A stretch of 64,000 bases of DNA from NCBI RefSeq assembly GCF_900156095.1, contig NZ_FTMJ01000001.1:248001-312000 (forward strand), written 5' to 3'. Made by a program: the position numbers and the translations under genes. The stretch comes from Aeromonas sp. RU39B (GTDB taxonomy: Bacteria; Pseudomonadota; Gammaproteobacteria; Enterobacterales; Aeromonadaceae). This document shows positions 8,890 through 19,362 of the stretch, piece after piece (within the stretch, counting starts at the first letter, position 1; each line of letters opens with the position of its first letter). A model generated the notes under the pieces. The model made no database searches. It had not been told where the DNA came from and saw only the letters and a list, made by a program, of their open reading frames with translations.

Positions 8890-10440
8890 TTAACCAAAAG
8901 TGCGGCTGAGTGATTTGAGCTGATCGGCGCGCTTGAGCAGTTCTTCACTGCTGGCGCTGACCTTCTCGATTTTGAGGCTGTTATCGTGGGAGAGTGACGA
9001 AACCTGGTTGACGTTGCGGCTGATCTCCTCAATCACAGCCTGCTGCTGGGCGGCAGCTGTCGAAATCTGGCTTGAGAAGTCGTTAATCTTGTCGATCTCT
9101 TCCAAAACCAGGTGAAGGTTGCCGGAGCCGGCACGAGTGGTATCCAAACAAGTCTGCGTTTGCCCCAGATTGCGATGCATCATCTCTTTCCACTGCCCCA
9201 GCGTTTGTTGGATATGGTTGATGCTGCCTTGGATCTGCTCAGTGGCTTTGTGGGTTCGAGTTGAAAGCAGGCGAACCTCATCGGCGACCACGGCAAAGCC
9301 GCGCCCCTGTTCACCCGCACGGGCGGCTTCAATGGCGGCGTTCAAGGCAAGCAGGTTGGTCTGATCGGCAATGCCTTGAATCTCACTCATGATGGTGCCG
9401 ATGCGATCCGACTCGTTGGCCAACTCGACGGCAGAGTCAAACGCACTCTGTGCTTGAGTGGCTAATCCTTCCATTTCACGCCCGGCCTCCATCAACTGCT
9501 GATCGGTCTGCAGGCAGTGATGTCTGGCCTCTTCGATTTGATGGCCGGTCTCTTCAATGTTGCGGGTGATCTCGTTAGCCGCTGATGCCATCTGGGTGAC
9601 GGCTGTGGCCACCTGCTGCATCTGCATATCCTGCTCGCGGATGTCTTTGCTGGTCGCCGTCGCCGAATGGCTCAGACCATCGGCCAGAGTTTTAAGAGAG
9701 AGTGTCGCGTCATCGACTCGTCCCAACACCGTCCGAATGCGGGCTTGCCATAGCTTCATATGAAAGTCGGCAATGCTGTGCTGCCCCTCACCGGAGAAGA
9801 CCAGACGGCTGACACTGTCATATTCAATTTGCAGCTGACGCAGATAGTTGGGGGTCGTCATCCACTCACGGTACATCAGGAACAACCCCAGCAGCAGGGG
9901 AATAAGGCCCCACCACACCTTCTCCAGACCCATTTGCCAGAACATAGCAAAGACGCACAAGAGTAGTGAAACGATGGCCAAGCCCTGGCGCATCTGACCC
10001 CATGAGAAACTCATTTTTTTGCCGGAATTCTCCTGCTGACGCAGTTTGGCATAGAGCTCAATGGCAATGGCCTTATGCTCTGGCTGAGGGCGGCAACGCA
10101 CCGACTGATAGCCCGAGATTTTGCCGTTTTCGTATAAGGGGGTGACATAGGCATCGACCCAATAATAACTGCCATCCTTGCAACGATTTTTAACCAATCC
10201 CCGCCATGCCTGCCCTGCTTTGAGATGGTTCCACAAGTCGCCGAACGCGGCCTTGGGCATGTCAGCATGGCGAACCATATTGTGTGGTTTGCCAATCAAC
10301 TCTTCGCGAGTGTAGCCGGCAACACGACAGAAATGGTCATTGGCATAGGTAATAACACCCCGTAAGTCGGTTGTTGAGACGAGTTGCTCGTCACTACCAA
10401 ATTCGACTTCCCTGCCGGCCGGCGCCTGCTGCTTGCTCAT
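8890..10440 (-). CDS. aer: Aer-type PAS chemoreceptor (aerotaxis/energy taxis)
   Basis: 516 residues. An N-terminal PAS domain (about 20-120) shows the Aer FAD-pocket pattern: [34 protein letters not shown] and [15 protein letters not shown] hydrophobic double span follows at about 165-200, then a signalling domain with the hairpin tip motif [20 protein letters not shown] near residue 400. There is no periplasmic domain, as in E. coli Aer, which senses redox state through FAD. No C-terminal CheR-tether pentapeptide. Start ATG with GGGAGAG upstream. No che genes nearby, so it must signal to kinases encoded elsewhere. Confidence 0.9.
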   Translation of the reverse strand: MSKQQAPAGREVEFGSDEQLVSTTDLRGVITYANDHFCRVAGYTREELIGKPHNMVRHADMPKAAFGDLWNHLKAGQAWRGLVKNRCKDGSYYWVDAYVTPLYENGKISGYQSVRCRPQPEHKAIAIELYAKLRQQENSGKKMSFSWGQMRQGLAIVSLLLCVFAMFWQMGLEKVWWGLIPLLLGLFLMYREWMTTPNYLRQLQIEYDSVSRLVFSGEGQHSIADFHMKLWQARIRTVLGRVDDATLSLKTLADGLSHSATATSKDIREQDMQMQQVATAVTQMASAANEITRNIEETGHQIEEARHHCLQTDQQLMEAGREMEGLATQAQSAFDSAVELANESDRIGTIMSEIQGIADQTNLLALNAAIEAARAGEQGRGFAVVADEVRLLSTRTHKATEQIQGSINHIQQTLGQWKEMMHRNLGQTQTCLDTTRAGSGNLHLVLEEIDKINDFSSQISTAAAQQQAVIEEISRNVNQVSSLSHDNSLKIEKVSASSEELLKRADQLKSLSRTFG

Positions 10441-10820
10441 ATTTGCGTCTCTCCCTGAAGCGATCCGTCACTGCTTGGCAATTACAGTTATGACTCAAAT
10501 GGTAGCGCTAGATTCTCATTCTGGCTGACGTTTTATCGGTATAACCAAAAAGACAGCCTTTAATTGATAGACTAAAAAACGACCAGGGATAAAAACAAAC
10601 TTGCTCGTCGGGGAGGAGTAGACGGCGAGTAGGGGTCACGCCATGCTGGATTAACGGATCAAACCAACCTAAAAAGTTCAGAAGATAGCCACTTCTGCCC
10701 CTTTCTGACTGAACATTAAGCAAACACACCAAAAGCACCATTTCCCTGCTAAAAAAAGCTTGTCTCGATGCGGTGGCTCCGTATAATTCGCCTCGTTGTC
10801 AGCCAGACTGGTGTGACACT
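10441..10820. other. Intergenic region between aer and the tRNA operon
   Basis: No gene seen apart from the tRNA promoter near the right end. Open frames on the minus strand here are antisense to the tRNAs and lack ribosome sites. The left part presumably carries the aer promoter; no clear sigma-28 element was found. Confidence 0.5.
10760..10787 (+). promoter_or_regulatory. Sigma-70 promoter of the tRNA-Gly/tRNA-Cys operon
   Basis: TTGTCT (10760-10765), 16-base spacer, TATAAT (10782-10787). The sequence after the -10 is GC-rich (TCGCCTCG), the discriminator type seen at stringently controlled stable-RNA promoters. The tRNA starts 33 bases later. Confidence 0.75.
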
Positions 10821-10896
<76 letters not shown>

Positions 10897-10912
10897 ATCT
10901 CTTTCGAGATTT

Positions 10913-10986
10913 GGCGCGTTAACAAAGCGGTTATGTAGCGGATTGCAAATCCGTTTAGTCCGGTTCGACTCCGGAACGCGCCTCCA
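10913..10986 (+). tRNA. cysT: tRNA-Cys (GCA)
   Basis: 74 bases with encoded CCA. Acceptor GGCGCGT/ACGCGCC, anticodon GCA in loop ATTGCAAAT, T loop GTTCGACTC. It lies 16 bases after tRNA-Gly. In E. coli the same pair is followed by a tRNA-Leu, which is absent here. Confidence 0.97.
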
Positions 10987-10994
10987 CCTTCTAA

Positions 10995-11023
10995 AAAGCC
11001 CGCTCAAATGAGCGGGCTTTTTG
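10995..11023 (+). terminator. Terminator of the tRNA operon
   Basis: AAAGCCCGCTC-AAAT-GAGCGGGCTTT followed by TT. The A-rich flank on the other side would let it also stop transcripts of the convergent small gene. Confidence 0.88.
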
Positions 11024-11314
11024 CTATTCCAGCGATTCTAATGTTTGGTCGCACCCTTTGCGCCGCCATTGCCCCTGCAGATGGTGGTTCATCTCATCAA
11101 TGGTTTGCCGCTCCTGCAGCAGGGGAGAGGCTCCCAATCGCTCTTCCATAAATGCCATTCGATTGCGCAATACACCGCATTGCCAGGCGCTGGCATGTTG
11201 GGTCAGATGATCTTCGAGTTGCACCGCATCGTCATTATTGAGCCTCCAGTCTTGTGCCTCAGACCAGAGCAACAGAGTGCTGACCGCGATCAACGCCATG
11301 TTGGTCAGTTGCAT
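11024..11314 (-). CDS. Small putative exported protein, function unknown
   Basis: 96 residues, family not recognised. Residues 1-20 (MQLTNMALIAVSTLLLWSEA) look like a short signal peptide or membrane anchor. The rest is hydrophilic with two Cys (in WQCGV and KGCDQ) that could form a disulfide if exported. The gene has a good ribosome site, AGGAG about six bases before ATG. It stands alone, convergent with the tRNA operon and sharing its terminator. Confidence 0.65.
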   Translation of the reverse strand: MQLTNMALIAVSTLLLWSEAQDWRLNNDDAVQLEDHLTQHASAWQCGVLRNRMAFMEERLGASPLLQERQTIDEMNHHLQGQWRRKGCDQTLESLE

Positions 11315-11526
11315 GATCCACTCCTTCCATGTGGGACCTGCTTTAAGAGTATCACTCGGGTCTTGCAGAGCAAGTTTCTTGGTGTGCTTAGTAAATGTTG
11401 ATTAAAACTTTCATAACAAACTGGCAACTCCGGGGTTTTCGTGATCTCACCCTCATTTTGGTGTAGTAAAACTACAAATCATGGAGTACTATTTGTTCAG
11501 TGGTCTTACCAGTGAGGCGTTGAATC

Positions 11527-11727
11527 ATGTACCATTCCTATTCTCTGACTCAAATCGTATTGCGGCGTACCGGTGTGCTGGCGCTGGGTATCGTGGCCTT
11601 TCCTGTGATGCTGATGCGTGAGGACCGGGCCCGTTTTTACAGCTATCTGCACCGAGTCTGGTGCAAAACCAGCAGCAAGCCGGTCTGGCTTACCCAGAGC
11701 GAGCGCGCCGAACGCCTGTTCTACTAA
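11527..11727 (+). CDS. ybfA: DUF2517 family protein YbfA
   Basis: 66 residues. It closely resembles E. coli YbfA, notably DRARFYSYLHRVWCKTS and KPVWLTQSE. One membrane segment spans about residues 14-30 (RTGVLALGIVAFPVMLM), followed by a short cytoplasmic tail. Function unknown. ATG at 11527 is preceded by GAGGCG. A strong terminator follows, so it is a one-gene unit. Confidence 0.85.
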   Translation: MYHSYSLTQIVLRRTGVLALGIVAFPVMLMREDRARFYSYLHRVWCKTSSKPVWLTQSERAERLFY

Positions 11728-11750
11728 AAGTACTGCTCCCGTTTACTGAC

Positions 11751-11781
11751 TATCCCGCCTCGTGGCGGGATAGTTGTTTTT
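11751..11781 (+). terminator. Terminator of ybfA
   Basis: TATCCCGCC-TCGT-GGCGGGATA followed by GTTGTTTTT. Confidence 0.9.
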
Positions 11782-11790
11782 GGGGCCTTA

Positions 11791-11817
11791 TAAATAGAAA
11801 GGGCCCATAACGGGCCC
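11791..11817 (-). terminator. Terminator of the basic mini-protein gene
   Basis: On the minus strand GGGCCC-GTTAT-GGGCCC is followed by TTTCTATTTA. It lies about 57 bases past the stop codon of the small gene at 11874-12023. Confidence 0.7.
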
Positions 11818-11873
11818 GGATGGGGGAGAGGTGTTTGACACCTCACGATGACCTGTCTCTAGGTGCTGCCGGA

Positions 11874-12023
11874 TCAGGCAGCTTCCTGACGGGATGGCTG
11901 CAAAAAGTCGGAACGTTGGCGGCGATGATGTTTGCGTTTGCGTTCACCGAGCTTCACCCGGCGGCGCTGGCTCCAACTGATTTTGCTTCTGCCCGCCAGG
12001 CTGGGTCTTTTGCGTCGTTGCAT
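11874..12023 (-). CDS. Very basic 49-residue protein, function unknown
   Basis: The reading frame starts at ATG 12023 behind AGGAGGT, a seven-base match to the anti-Shine-Dalgarno sequence four bases upstream, and a terminator lies downstream. These signals argue for a real gene despite its size. The product has 13 Arg and 5 Lys in 49 residues, with runs such as QRRRVKLGERKRKHHRRQR, and no hydrophobic segment. I do not recognise the family. The composition suggests binding to RNA, ribosome or DNA, which is inference only. It lies between ybfA and mltF; the promoter is not obvious. Confidence 0.6.
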   Translation of the reverse strand: MQRRKRPSLAGRSKISWSQRRRVKLGERKRKHHRRQRSDFLQPSRQEAA

Positions 12024-12136
12024 CTTACCTCCTGTGCGAACTGGCAGGCTGGCGATCACAACACACCATGATGTTCATGAACGCCAGCACTGTAATCCCA
12101 TCTTAACAAATGACCGCAATTGATAACAGTGACGGC

Positions 12137-13588
12137 TTAGCCAGAAACGGCAGCCACCACGGCATTGGTCACCGGATCCGCCGTGGTATCCACTGCGATA
12201 TCATCCGGTTGATCCAGTTGATTTTCGCGCTGACGGGCCTTTTGTTGCTCGTTATCGAGCCAGACCAGGCTTTGATAGTACTGGCGCACGTTGTTCACAT
12301 AGTTGCGCGCCTCACTGCCCCGGGCATAGCCGTAGCGAACCTTACTGTGCCAGCGTGACTCCTGCAACAGGGGCAACACCTCTTTGACATCGCTCCAGCT
12401 GTCCGGATTCTTGCCTTGCAGTTTGGCCAGCCTACGCGCGTCCATCATGTGGCCATAACCGATGTTGTAGGCGGTCAGGGCGAACCAGAACTTCTCATCC
12501 TGCGGGACCGAATCTGGCACCTGCTCAAGCAGTTGCAGCAGATAGCGGGCACCGCCCTCGATGCTCTCCTCAGGGTGGGTTCGATCCCGCACGCCCATCG
12601 CCTTGGCCGTGTTTTCGGTCAGCATCATCATGCCACGAACACCGGTATAGGACTTGGCACCCGGATCCCAGTGCGACTCCTGATAGCTGAGCGCGGCGAG
12701 CAGGCGCCAGTCCAGCTTGCCGGAGTGGTGCTGGAACAGGCGCTGGTAGCGCGGCAGCAGTGTCTTGGCCCGTTGCATAAAGGTACGGGTATCGACAAAG
12801 TCGAAGTTCTGCACGTGGCCGAAGTACTTCTCGTCGAGCTGGGCGATGGATCCATCCAAAAAGCGCTGACCAAAAAAGTCGATGACACTGGCATACAAGC
12901 TGTCATCCGGCAGCTTGGCCATGGCCCAACCTATCTGGTAATGGTTTTCTAGGGTTAACGCTTCGGCCAGTTCAGGGTAGTAACGCTGACTACGGGCCAG
13001 GATGGTGTCGTGGACAATGGTGTAATCCACCTTGCCTTCCGCCACCTGCCGCAGCAGCTCCTCGTTATCAGCCTCTTTGCTGATGGTCCAGTTCAGGTCG
13101 GTATACTGCTCTTTGAGCGCACGCAGCGCCTCTTCACTGGCAGAGCCGGCTGCAATCACCAGACTCCCCTTGAGATCGCCGAAATCCTTGGGTTTTGGTG
13201 TCCCCTGGCGATAGACCAGTTTCGGTGATACCTGGTAATAGCCGGGACCAAAGCGCATCCGCTTGCGCCGCTCGGGGGTGATGGCAATAGCACCTGCTGC
13301 CAGATCGAGTTTGCCGCTCTCCACTCCTTGCTCAAGTGCCTGGAGGGATGCTTGGGGTAGCATCACCAGCTTGACCCCGAGCCAGTCGGCGTACTCTTTC
13401 GCCAGCTCGTAGTCATACCCCAGATTACTGTCATCGCGCTGGTAGTAGGAGGTAGGGCCATACATGGTCCCCACCCTCAACTCTCCCCGGGCGCGGATCT
13501 GCTCTAACTGACTGGTTGGCTGACTCATATTGCAGCCTGCCAGAAGCAGGGATACCGACAGGGTGAACCAATTGGCTAGTCGTCTCAA
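12137..13588 (-). CDS. mltF: Membrane-bound lytic murein transglycosylase F (MltF)
   Basis: 483 residues. An outer-membrane lipoprotein that cleaves peptidoglycan to 1,6-anhydro products. The lipobox LLLAGC ends at Cys19. A solute-binding-protein-like domain (about 30-265) precedes an SLT domain (about 290-430) with catalytic Glu in LSYQESHWDP and the motifs GVRGMMMLT and AYNIGYGH. The start is TTG: a stop codon directly precedes it, no ATG gives a signal peptide, and AGAGG lies five bases upstream. Divergent from purL, as in E. coli. Confidence 0.93.
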   Translation of the reverse strand: MRRLANWFTLSVSLLLAGCNMSQPTSQLEQIRARGELRVGTMYGPTSYYQRDDSNLGYDYELAKEYADWLGVKLVMLPQASLQALEQGVESGKLDLAAGAIAITPERRKRMRFGPGYYQVSPKLVYRQGTPKPKDFGDLKGSLVIAAGSASEEALRALKEQYTDLNWTISKEADNEELLRQVAEGKVDYTIVHDTILARSQRYYPELAEALTLENHYQIGWAMAKLPDDSLYASVIDFFGQRFLDGSIAQLDEKYFGHVQNFDFVDTRTFMQRAKTLLPRYQRLFQHHSGKLDWRLLAALSYQESHWDPGAKSYTGVRGMMMLTENTAKAMGVRDRTHPEESIEGGARYLLQLLEQVPDSVPQDEKFWFALTAYNIGYGHMMDARRLAKLQGKNPDSWSDVKEVLPLLQESRWHSKVRYGYARGSEARNYVNNVRQYYQSLVWLDNEQQKARQRENQLDQPDDIAVDTTADPVTNAVVAAVSG

Positions 13589-13685
13589 TCAGACCTCTCT
13601 ATTGTCTAAAAAATCGTCGCTAGTCAAAAAAGAAGCACCTTTATACCAGAGAGTGTGCACCCTGTCACATTGACGGGAGATTGAA

Positions 13686-13720
13686 AAACGTTTGTCCGAC
13701 GTTCGCCCCCTCCCTATAAT
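13686..13720 (+). promoter_or_regulatory. purL promoter with PurR-box-like palindrome
   Basis: TTGTCC (13692-13697), 17-base spacer, TATAAT (13715-13720). AAACGTTT (13686-13693), the central palindrome of the PurR operator, overlaps the -35. The outer bases of the PUR box fit less well. Repression by PurR with hypoxanthine or guanine is expected for purL. Confidence 0.6.
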
Positions 13721-13769
13721 ACGCGCGTCTTCAATCCCCCCACTGTTGATACAAGGTGAGAAAGGCCCT

Positions 13770-16700
13770 ATGGAAATCTTGCGCGGTGCTCCCGCTCTGT
13801 CTGAATTTCGTGTTCAAAAGCTGCGGCAGAGCCTGACGGAACGTGGTGTACAGATAACGAGCATCTATGCCGAATTCATGCACTTTGCCGAGCTCAACGA
13901 GCCTCTTTCACCGGATGAGCGAGCGACCTTGGACCAGCTGCTGCGCTACGGTCCCACCATCCCTGAACATGCTCCCCAAGGTCACCTCTTCCTCGTTACA
14001 CCCCGCCCCGGCACCATCTCCCCCTGGTCATCCAAGGCCACCGACATCGCGCACAACTGCGGCCTTGCCAAAGTAGCGCGGCTTGAGCGCGGTATTGCCT
14101 ATTACCTGGAAGGTGAGTTGGATGCGAACGCCCGGGCGCTGGTTGCGGCGGCGTTGCACGATCGCATGATGGAGTCGGTGTTCGCGTCGCCTGAGGCCGC
14201 AGCCGCTCTGTTTGTGCATCACGAGCCACGCGCCTTTACTCAGGTTGATGTGCTGGCCGGCGGTCGTGAGGCGCTGGCAAAGGCCAACGTGGCGCTCGGT
14301 CTGGCACTGGCTGATGATGAGATTGATTACCTGGTGGCGAGCTTCACCCGGTTGGGTCGCAACCCCAACGACATCGAGCTCTATATGTTTGCCCAAGCAA
14401 ACTCCGAGCACTGCCGTCACAAGATTTTCAACGCCGACTGGATCATCGACGGTGAGCAGCAGCCCAAGTCGCTGTTCAAGATGATCAAGAACACCTTCGA
14501 GCAGACCCCGGATTACGTCCTCTCTGCTTATAAGGATAACGCGGCGGTCATGGAGGGCAGCCAGGGGGGCCGCTTCTTCCCCAATCCGCAAAGCGGTGAA
14601 TATGAGTACCATCAGGAGCAGGTTGATATCCTGATGAAGGTCGAAACCCACAACCACCCGACCGCCATCTCCCCGTTCCCGGGCGCAGCCACTGGCTCGG
14701 GCGGTGAAATTCGCGACGAAGGGGCAACCGGCCGTGGCGCCAAGCCCAAAGCGGGCCTGGTGGGCTTTAGCGTTTCCAACCTGCGTATTCCGGGCTTTGA
14801 ACAGCCGTGGGAGCAGGATTTTGGCAAGCCCGGCCGCATCGTTAGCGCGTTTGACATCATGCAAGACGGCCCGCTTGGCGGCGCTGCGTTTAACAACGAG
14901 TTTGGTCGTCCCGCCATTCTTGGTTACTTCCGTACCTTTGAAGAAGAGGTCGAGAGCCACAATGGCCGCGAAGTGCGCGGTTATCACAAGCCCATCATGC
15001 TAGCTGGCGGCATTGGCAACATCCGCACCGACCACGTACAAAAGGGCGAGTTCCCGGCTGGCTCAGCCCTGATCGTACTGGGGGGTCCGGCCATGAACAT
15101 CGGCTTGGGCGGTGGCGCTGCATCGAGCATGACCTCCGGCCAGTCGGCAGAAGATCTCGATTTTGCTTCGGTGCAACGTGATAACCCGGAGATGGAGCGG
15201 CGCTGCCAGGAAGTGATCGACCGCTGCTGGCAACGTGGTGACGAGAACCCGATCCTGTTTATCCACGACGTCGGCGCGGGTGGCCTTTCCAACGCCATGC
15301 CGGAGCTGGTAAGCGACGGCGGCCGCGGTGGTCACTTCTCCCTGCGTGCCATCCCCAATGACGAGCCGGGCATGAGCCCACTGGAGATCTGGTGTAACGA
15401 ATCCCAGGAGCGTTACGTGCTGGCCGTGGCGCAAGACAAGCTGCCGCTGTTCAAGGCGATGTGTGAGCGTGAGCGCGCACCGTTTGCCGTGATTGGTACC
15501 GCGACCGACGAGCAGCATCTGCGCCTTGATGACGAGCATTTTGCCAACCAGCCGATTGACTTGCCGCTGGATGTCTTGCTCGGCAAGCCGCCCAAGATGC
15601 AGCGTGACGTCAAGAGCCTGCAGGCTGACGGCAGCGTCCTTAATCTCGATGGCATCACACTGACCGATGCGGCCGAGCGGGTTCTGCGCCTGCCGACCGT
15701 GGCCGAGAAGAGCTTCCTGATTACCATCGGTGATCGCAGCGTGACCGGTCTGGTCAACCGCGACCAGATGGTCGGCCCGTGGCAGATCCCGGTCGCTGAC
15801 TGCGCCGTGACTGCTGCTACCTATGACAGCTACCACGGTGAAGCCATGTCGATGGGTGAGCGCACCCCGCTGGCGCTGCTCTCCCATGCCGCCTCTGCCC
15901 GGATGGCGGTGGCCGAGTCGCTGACCAACATCGCGGCGGCCAATATCGGCAACCTCAAGCGCGTCAAGCTCTCCGCTAACTGGATGGCCGCAGCCGGTCA
16001 CCCGGGTGAAGATGCGGGTCTCTACGAAGCGGTCAAGGCCGTGGGTGAAGAGCTCTGCCCGGCACTGGGTCTGACCATTCCGGTCGGCAAGGACTCCATG
16101 TCCATGAAGACCCGCTGGCAGCAAGATGGTCAAGAGCGCAGCAATACTGCGCCGCTGTCGCTGATTATCACTGCCTTTGCCCGCGTCGAAGACGTGCGCA
16201 AGACCGTGACGCCGCAGCTGCGTTGCGATCTGGGCCACAGCGATCTCATCTTCATCGATCTGGGTCTGGGCAAGCAGCGCCTTGGCGGCTCGGCACTGGC
16301 ACAGGTCTATCGCCAGCTGGGTGAGCAGGCGCCGGATCTTGATAACCCGGTGCTGCTGCGCGGCTTCTTCAATGCCATTCAGGCGCTGGTCTCCGATGGC
16401 CGTCTGCTTGCTTACCACGACCGCTCCGACGGTGGTTTGCTGGTTACCCTGCTGGAGATGGCATTTGCCGGTCATTGCGGCCTGAACATCGAACTCGACC
16501 GTGTTGGTGGCGATGTGCTGCCGGCTCTGTTCAACGAAGAGCTGGGCGCGGTTATCCAGGTTCGCCGTGAAGACAAGGAGGCCGTGATGACCCTGCTGGC
16601 CGGTCATGGGCTGGCTGCCTGCGCACATGTGATTGGTAGCGTGACCGAGGGCGATGACATCGTGCTGCGCCGCGCCGGTAGCGAGCTTTGGCGTGAAAGC

Positions 16701-17657
16701 CGCACCCGTCTGCGCACCCTGTGGGGTGAAACCAGCTGGCAGATGCAGCGCATGCGTGACAACCCGGCCTGCGCCGATCAAGAGCACGAAGCGCGTCAGG
16801 ATGCCGCCGATCCGGGTCTGCAAGCACGTCTGGTCTACAACCCGTCTGATGATGTAGCGGCGCCTTACATCGCCAAGGGCGTGTCGCCGCGTCTGGCAGT
16901 GCTGCGTGAGCAGGGGGTGAACTCCCACGTCGAGATGGCTGCCGCGTTCGACCGTGCCGGTTTTACCGCCATTGACGTGCACATGAGCGACATCCTCTCC
17001 GGCCGTATTACCCTCGATGGCTTCCAGGCGCTGGTGGCCTGTGGCGGCTTCTCCTACGGTGATGTGCTTGGCGCCGGTGAAGGCTGGGCCAAGTCCATCC
17101 TGTTCAACGCAGCGGCCCGCGAGCAGTTCCAGCGCTTCTTCGAGCGCGGTGACACCCTGTCGCTGGGCGTGTGCAATGGCTGCCAGATGATGTCCAACCT
17201 GCGCGATCTCATCCCGGGTGCCGACCTGTGGCCGCGGTTTGTCCGCAACCGCTCCGAGCGGTTTGAAGCGCGTTTCAGCCTGGTGGAAGTGCAGCACTCG
17301 CCGTCGGCCTTCTTTGCCGGTATGGCGGGCTCGGTGATGCCGATTGCGGTCTCCCACGGCGAAGGTCGTGTGGAAGTGCGCGATGCCGCTCACTTGGCGG
17401 CGCTGGATGCCTCCGGTCTGGTCGGTCTGCGCTTTGTGGACAACCGTGGTGGCGCCACCGAGCGTTATCCGGCCAACCCGAACGGCTCGCCGCTTGGTAT
17501 CACCGCCGTCACCACCACCGATGGCCGTGCCACCATTATGATGCCGCACCCGGAGCGGGTGTTCCGTACTGTCGCCAACTCCTGGCACCCGGATAACTGG
17601 GGCGAGGATGGCGCCTGGATGCGGATGTTCCGCAACGCTCGCGTGCGTCTGGGCTGA
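13770..17657 (+). CDS. purL: Phosphoribosylformylglycinamidine synthase PurL
   Basis: 1295 residues, the length of E. coli PurL. It converts FGAR and glutamine, with ATP, to FGAM in purine synthesis. It is the large fused type: an N-terminal PurS-like part, two AIR-synthase-like halves ([32 protein letters not shown]) and a C-terminal glutaminase with the Cys nucleophile in GVCNGCQMM and His/Glu in PHPERVF. The ATG at 13770 ([11 protein letters not shown]) was chosen by family match and lies 50 bases after the -10; an upstream in-frame extension would start inside the promoter. Confidence 0.97.
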   Translation: MEILRGAPALSEFRVQKLRQSLTERGVQITSIYAEFMHFAELNEPLSPDERATLDQLLRYGPTIPEHAPQGHLFLVTPRPGTISPWSSKATDIAHNCGLAKVARLERGIAYYLEGELDANARALVAAALHDRMMESVFASPEAAAALFVHHEPRAFTQVDVLAGGREALAKANVALGLALADDEIDYLVASFTRLGRNPNDIELYMFAQANSEHCRHKIFNADWIIDGEQQPKSLFKMIKNTFEQTPDYVLSAYKDNAAVMEGSQGGRFFPNPQSGEYEYHQEQVDILMKVETHNHPTAISPFPGAATGSGGEIRDEGATGRGAKPKAGLVGFSVSNLRIPGFEQPWEQDFGKPGRIVSAFDIMQDGPLGGAAFNNEFGRPAILGYFRTFEEEVESHNGREVRGYHKPIMLAGGIGNIRTDHVQKGEFPAGSALIVLGGPAMNIGLGGGAASSMTSGQSAEDLDFASVQRDNPEMERRCQEVIDRCWQRGDENPILFIHDVGAGGLSNAMPELVSDGGRGGHFSLRAIPNDEPGMSPLEIWCNESQERYVLAVAQDKLPLFKAMCERERAPFAVIGTATDEQHLRLDDEHFANQPIDLPLDVLLGKPPKMQRDVKSLQADGSVLNLDGITLTDAAERVLRLPTVAEKSFLITIGDRSVTGLVNRDQMVGPWQIPVADCAVTAATYDSYHGEAMSMGERTPLALLSHAASARMAVAESLTNIAAANIGNLKRVKLSANWMAAAGHPGEDAGLYEAVKAVGEELCPALGLTIPVGKDSMSMKTRWQQDGQERSNTAPLSLIITAFARVEDVRKTVTPQLRCDLGHSDLIFIDLGLGKQRLGGSALAQVYRQLGEQAPDLDNPVLLRGFFNAIQALVSDGRLLAYHDRSDGGLLVTLLEMAFAGHCGLNIELDRVGGDVLPALFNEELGAVIQVRREDKEAVMTLLAGHGLAACAHVIGSVTEGDDIVLRRAGSELWRESRTRLRTLWGETSWQMQRMRDNPACADQEHEARQDAADPGLQARLVYNPSDDVAAPYIAKGVSPRLAVLREQGVNSHVEMAAAFDRAGFTAIDVHMSDILSGRITLDGFQALVACGGFSYGDVLGAGEGWAKSILFNAAAREQFQRFFERGDTLSLGVCNGCQMMSNLRDLIPGADLWPRFVRNRSERFEARFSLVEVQHSPSAFFAGMAGSVMPIAVSHGEGRVEVRDAAHLAALDASGLVGLRFVDNRGGATERYPANPNGSPLGITAVTTTDGRATIMMPHPERVFRTVANSWHPDNWGEDGAWMRMFRNARVRLG

Positions 17658-17676
17658 TAGCCAGACAGCAATACAC

Positions 17677-17707
17677 AAAACCGGTCGCAGTGCGGCCGGT
17701 TTTTTTA
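17677..17707 (+). terminator. Terminator of purL
   Basis: AAAACCGG with inner CGCA/TGCG pairs closes on CCGGTTTT, followed by further T residues. Confidence 0.88.
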
Positions 17708-17747
17708 TCTGTAATCAATGGAAAGTGGCGAGTAAGGAAAGCGCTTT

Positions 17748-17778
17748 AGAAAACAGTAGGGCCACCCGAAGGTGGCCC
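17748..17778 (-). terminator. Terminator of alaA
   Basis: On the minus strand GGGCCACC-TTCG-GGTGGCCC is followed by TACTGTTTTCT. Confidence 0.82.
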
Positions 17779-17786
17779 CAAATCGC

Positions 17787-19001
17787 TTACTGGTGGTAGC
17801 CCTTTAGGAAGCGGGCCAGGCGCCCGATGGCATCTTCGAGCTCCTCTTCACGGGGCAGAAACACCAGGCGGAAGTGATCCGGTGCCGGCCAGTTAAAGCC
17901 GGTCCCCTGCACCAGCAGCAGTCGCTCCTGCTGCAGCAGGTCGAACACCATCTTCTGGTCGTCCTTGATGTCATACACCTTGGGATCAAGGCGCGGGAAC
18001 ATGTAGAGCGCCCCTTTAGGCTTGACGCAGGAGACGCCAGGGATCTGGTTGAGCAACTCCCACGCCTTGTCACGTTGGCGACGCAGGCGGCCGCCCGGCA
18101 GGATCAGCTCATTGATACTCTGATAGCCACCCAGCGCCGTCTGGATGGCGTGCTGCATCGGGACGTTGGCACACAGTCGCATCGAGGCGAGCATTTCGAG
18201 CCCTTCGATATAACCGCGGGCACGGCCCTTAGGGCCGGTCACCACCATCCAGCCTTGGCGGAAACCACAGGCGCGATAGGCTTTGGAGAGACCGTTGAAG
18301 GTCACCACAATCACGTCATCGCACAGGGTGCAGATGCTGGTGTGAGCGATATCGTCGTAGAGGATCTTGTCGTAGATCTCGTCGGCGAAAATCATCAGGT
18401 TGTGCTGGCGGGCAATCTCAATGACCTCGAGCAGGAATTCGCTGCCGTAGACTGCGCCGGTCGGGTTATTGGGGTTGATCAGTACAATACCGCGAGTGCG
18501 TGGCGTGATTCGGGCGCGAATATCGTCAAGATCCGGATACCAATCGGCCCCTTCGTCGCAGCGATAGTGCACCGCATGACCGCCGGAGAGGGTCACGGCA
18601 GCTGTCCAGAGCGGATAGTCCGGTGAGGGCACCAGCATCTCGTCGCCGTTGTTGAGCAGCGCCTGCATCGCCATCACGATCAACTCGCTGGCGCCGTTGC
18701 CGATGTAGATATCGTCGATATCGACCAGTCGCATTCCTTTCTGTTGGTAGTACTGCATCACCGCCTTGCGCGCGGAAAACAGCCCCTTGGAATCGCAGTA
18801 GCCTTGGCTCTGGGGAATATTGAGGATGACGTCCTTGATGATCTCTTCCGGGGCGTCAAATCCGAATGGCGCCGGGTTGCCGATGTTGAGCTTGAGAATG
18901 CGATGACCCTCGTCCTCAAGGCGACGGGCTTCCTTATGCACCGGGCCGCGGATGTCATAACAGACATCGTCGAGCTTGTGCGACTTGTCGATGGTAAACA
19001 T
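17787..19001 (-). CDS. alaA: Glutamate-pyruvate aminotransferase AlaA
   Basis: 404 residues, a class I/II PLP aminotransferase very close to E. coli AlaA (YfbQ), the main alanine-forming transaminase. Motifs: LNIGNPAPFGFDAP at the N terminus, GNGASELI, NPNNPTGAVYG, DEIYDKI, and the PLP lysine in FNGLSKAYRACGFRQGW near residue 240. The N terminus MFTIDKSHKLDDVCYDIRGP is typical of the subfamily. The ATG at 19001 has AAGGA upstream at long spacing. Single gene with its own terminator. Confidence 0.95.
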   Translation of the reverse strand: MFTIDKSHKLDDVCYDIRGPVHKEARRLEDEGHRILKLNIGNPAPFGFDAPEEIIKDVILNIPQSQGYCDSKGLFSARKAVMQYYQQKGMRLVDIDDIYIGNGASELIVMAMQALLNNGDEMLVPSPDYPLWTAAVTLSGGHAVHYRCDEGADWYPDLDDIRARITPRTRGIVLINPNNPTGAVYGSEFLLEVIEIARQHNLMIFADEIYDKILYDDIAHTSICTLCDDVIVVTFNGLSKAYRACGFRQGWMVVTGPKGRARGYIEGLEMLASMRLCANVPMQHAIQTALGGYQSINELILPGGRLRRQRDKAWELLNQIPGVSCVKPKGALYMFPRLDPKVYDIKDDQKMVFDLLQQERLLLVQGTGFNWPAPDHFRLVFLPREEELEDAIGRLARFLKGYHQ

Positions 19002-19362
19002 GGTCAGGATGAATCCTTGCCGCTAGGGCATGTGTGACAAATGGGCAATTTAGAATCAAATCTGTCTGTCCTTATTGTTCACAGTATTGCATGCCATAAC
19101 AATCATTATTTCAGATGAAATGGCTGGTTTTGACCATGCAAACAGAGCTTCCGGATTCCTTTTTCTAGCATGATCGTTTGTGCCGAAAATGACCTTCGGA
19201 ACAATCTTATGGTGCCTTGCGACCCCTTAAGCGATGAATACCAGAATAGGCCGGCTTCACTGGCAGGATATGCTCACAAAAAAAAGTGGTTTCCGCCGGC
19301 GCCGGGTGGCAAAGTGGACCCCGGTTCGCGGGGCTTGAGAGTGACCGCCAAGGAGTATGACG
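19002..19362. other. Intergenic region between alaA and the DUF1653 gene
   Basis: About 360 bases, presumably two divergent promoters. AT-rich around 19040-19120. I see no RNA gene or well-formed operator; an open frame at 19170-19406 overlaps the DUF1653 gene out of frame and is not called. Confidence 0.45.

Noticed and set aside
11820-12071. Plus-strand frame overlapping the basic mini-protein
   Set aside because: It lacks a ribosome site, whereas the minus-strand frame has AGGAGGT and a terminator.
15063-17678. Long minus-strand frame opposite purL
   Set aside because: A common artefact opposite a GC-rich gene; purL is unambiguous and no ribosome site is present. The same holds opposite carA, carB, oppA and pgm.
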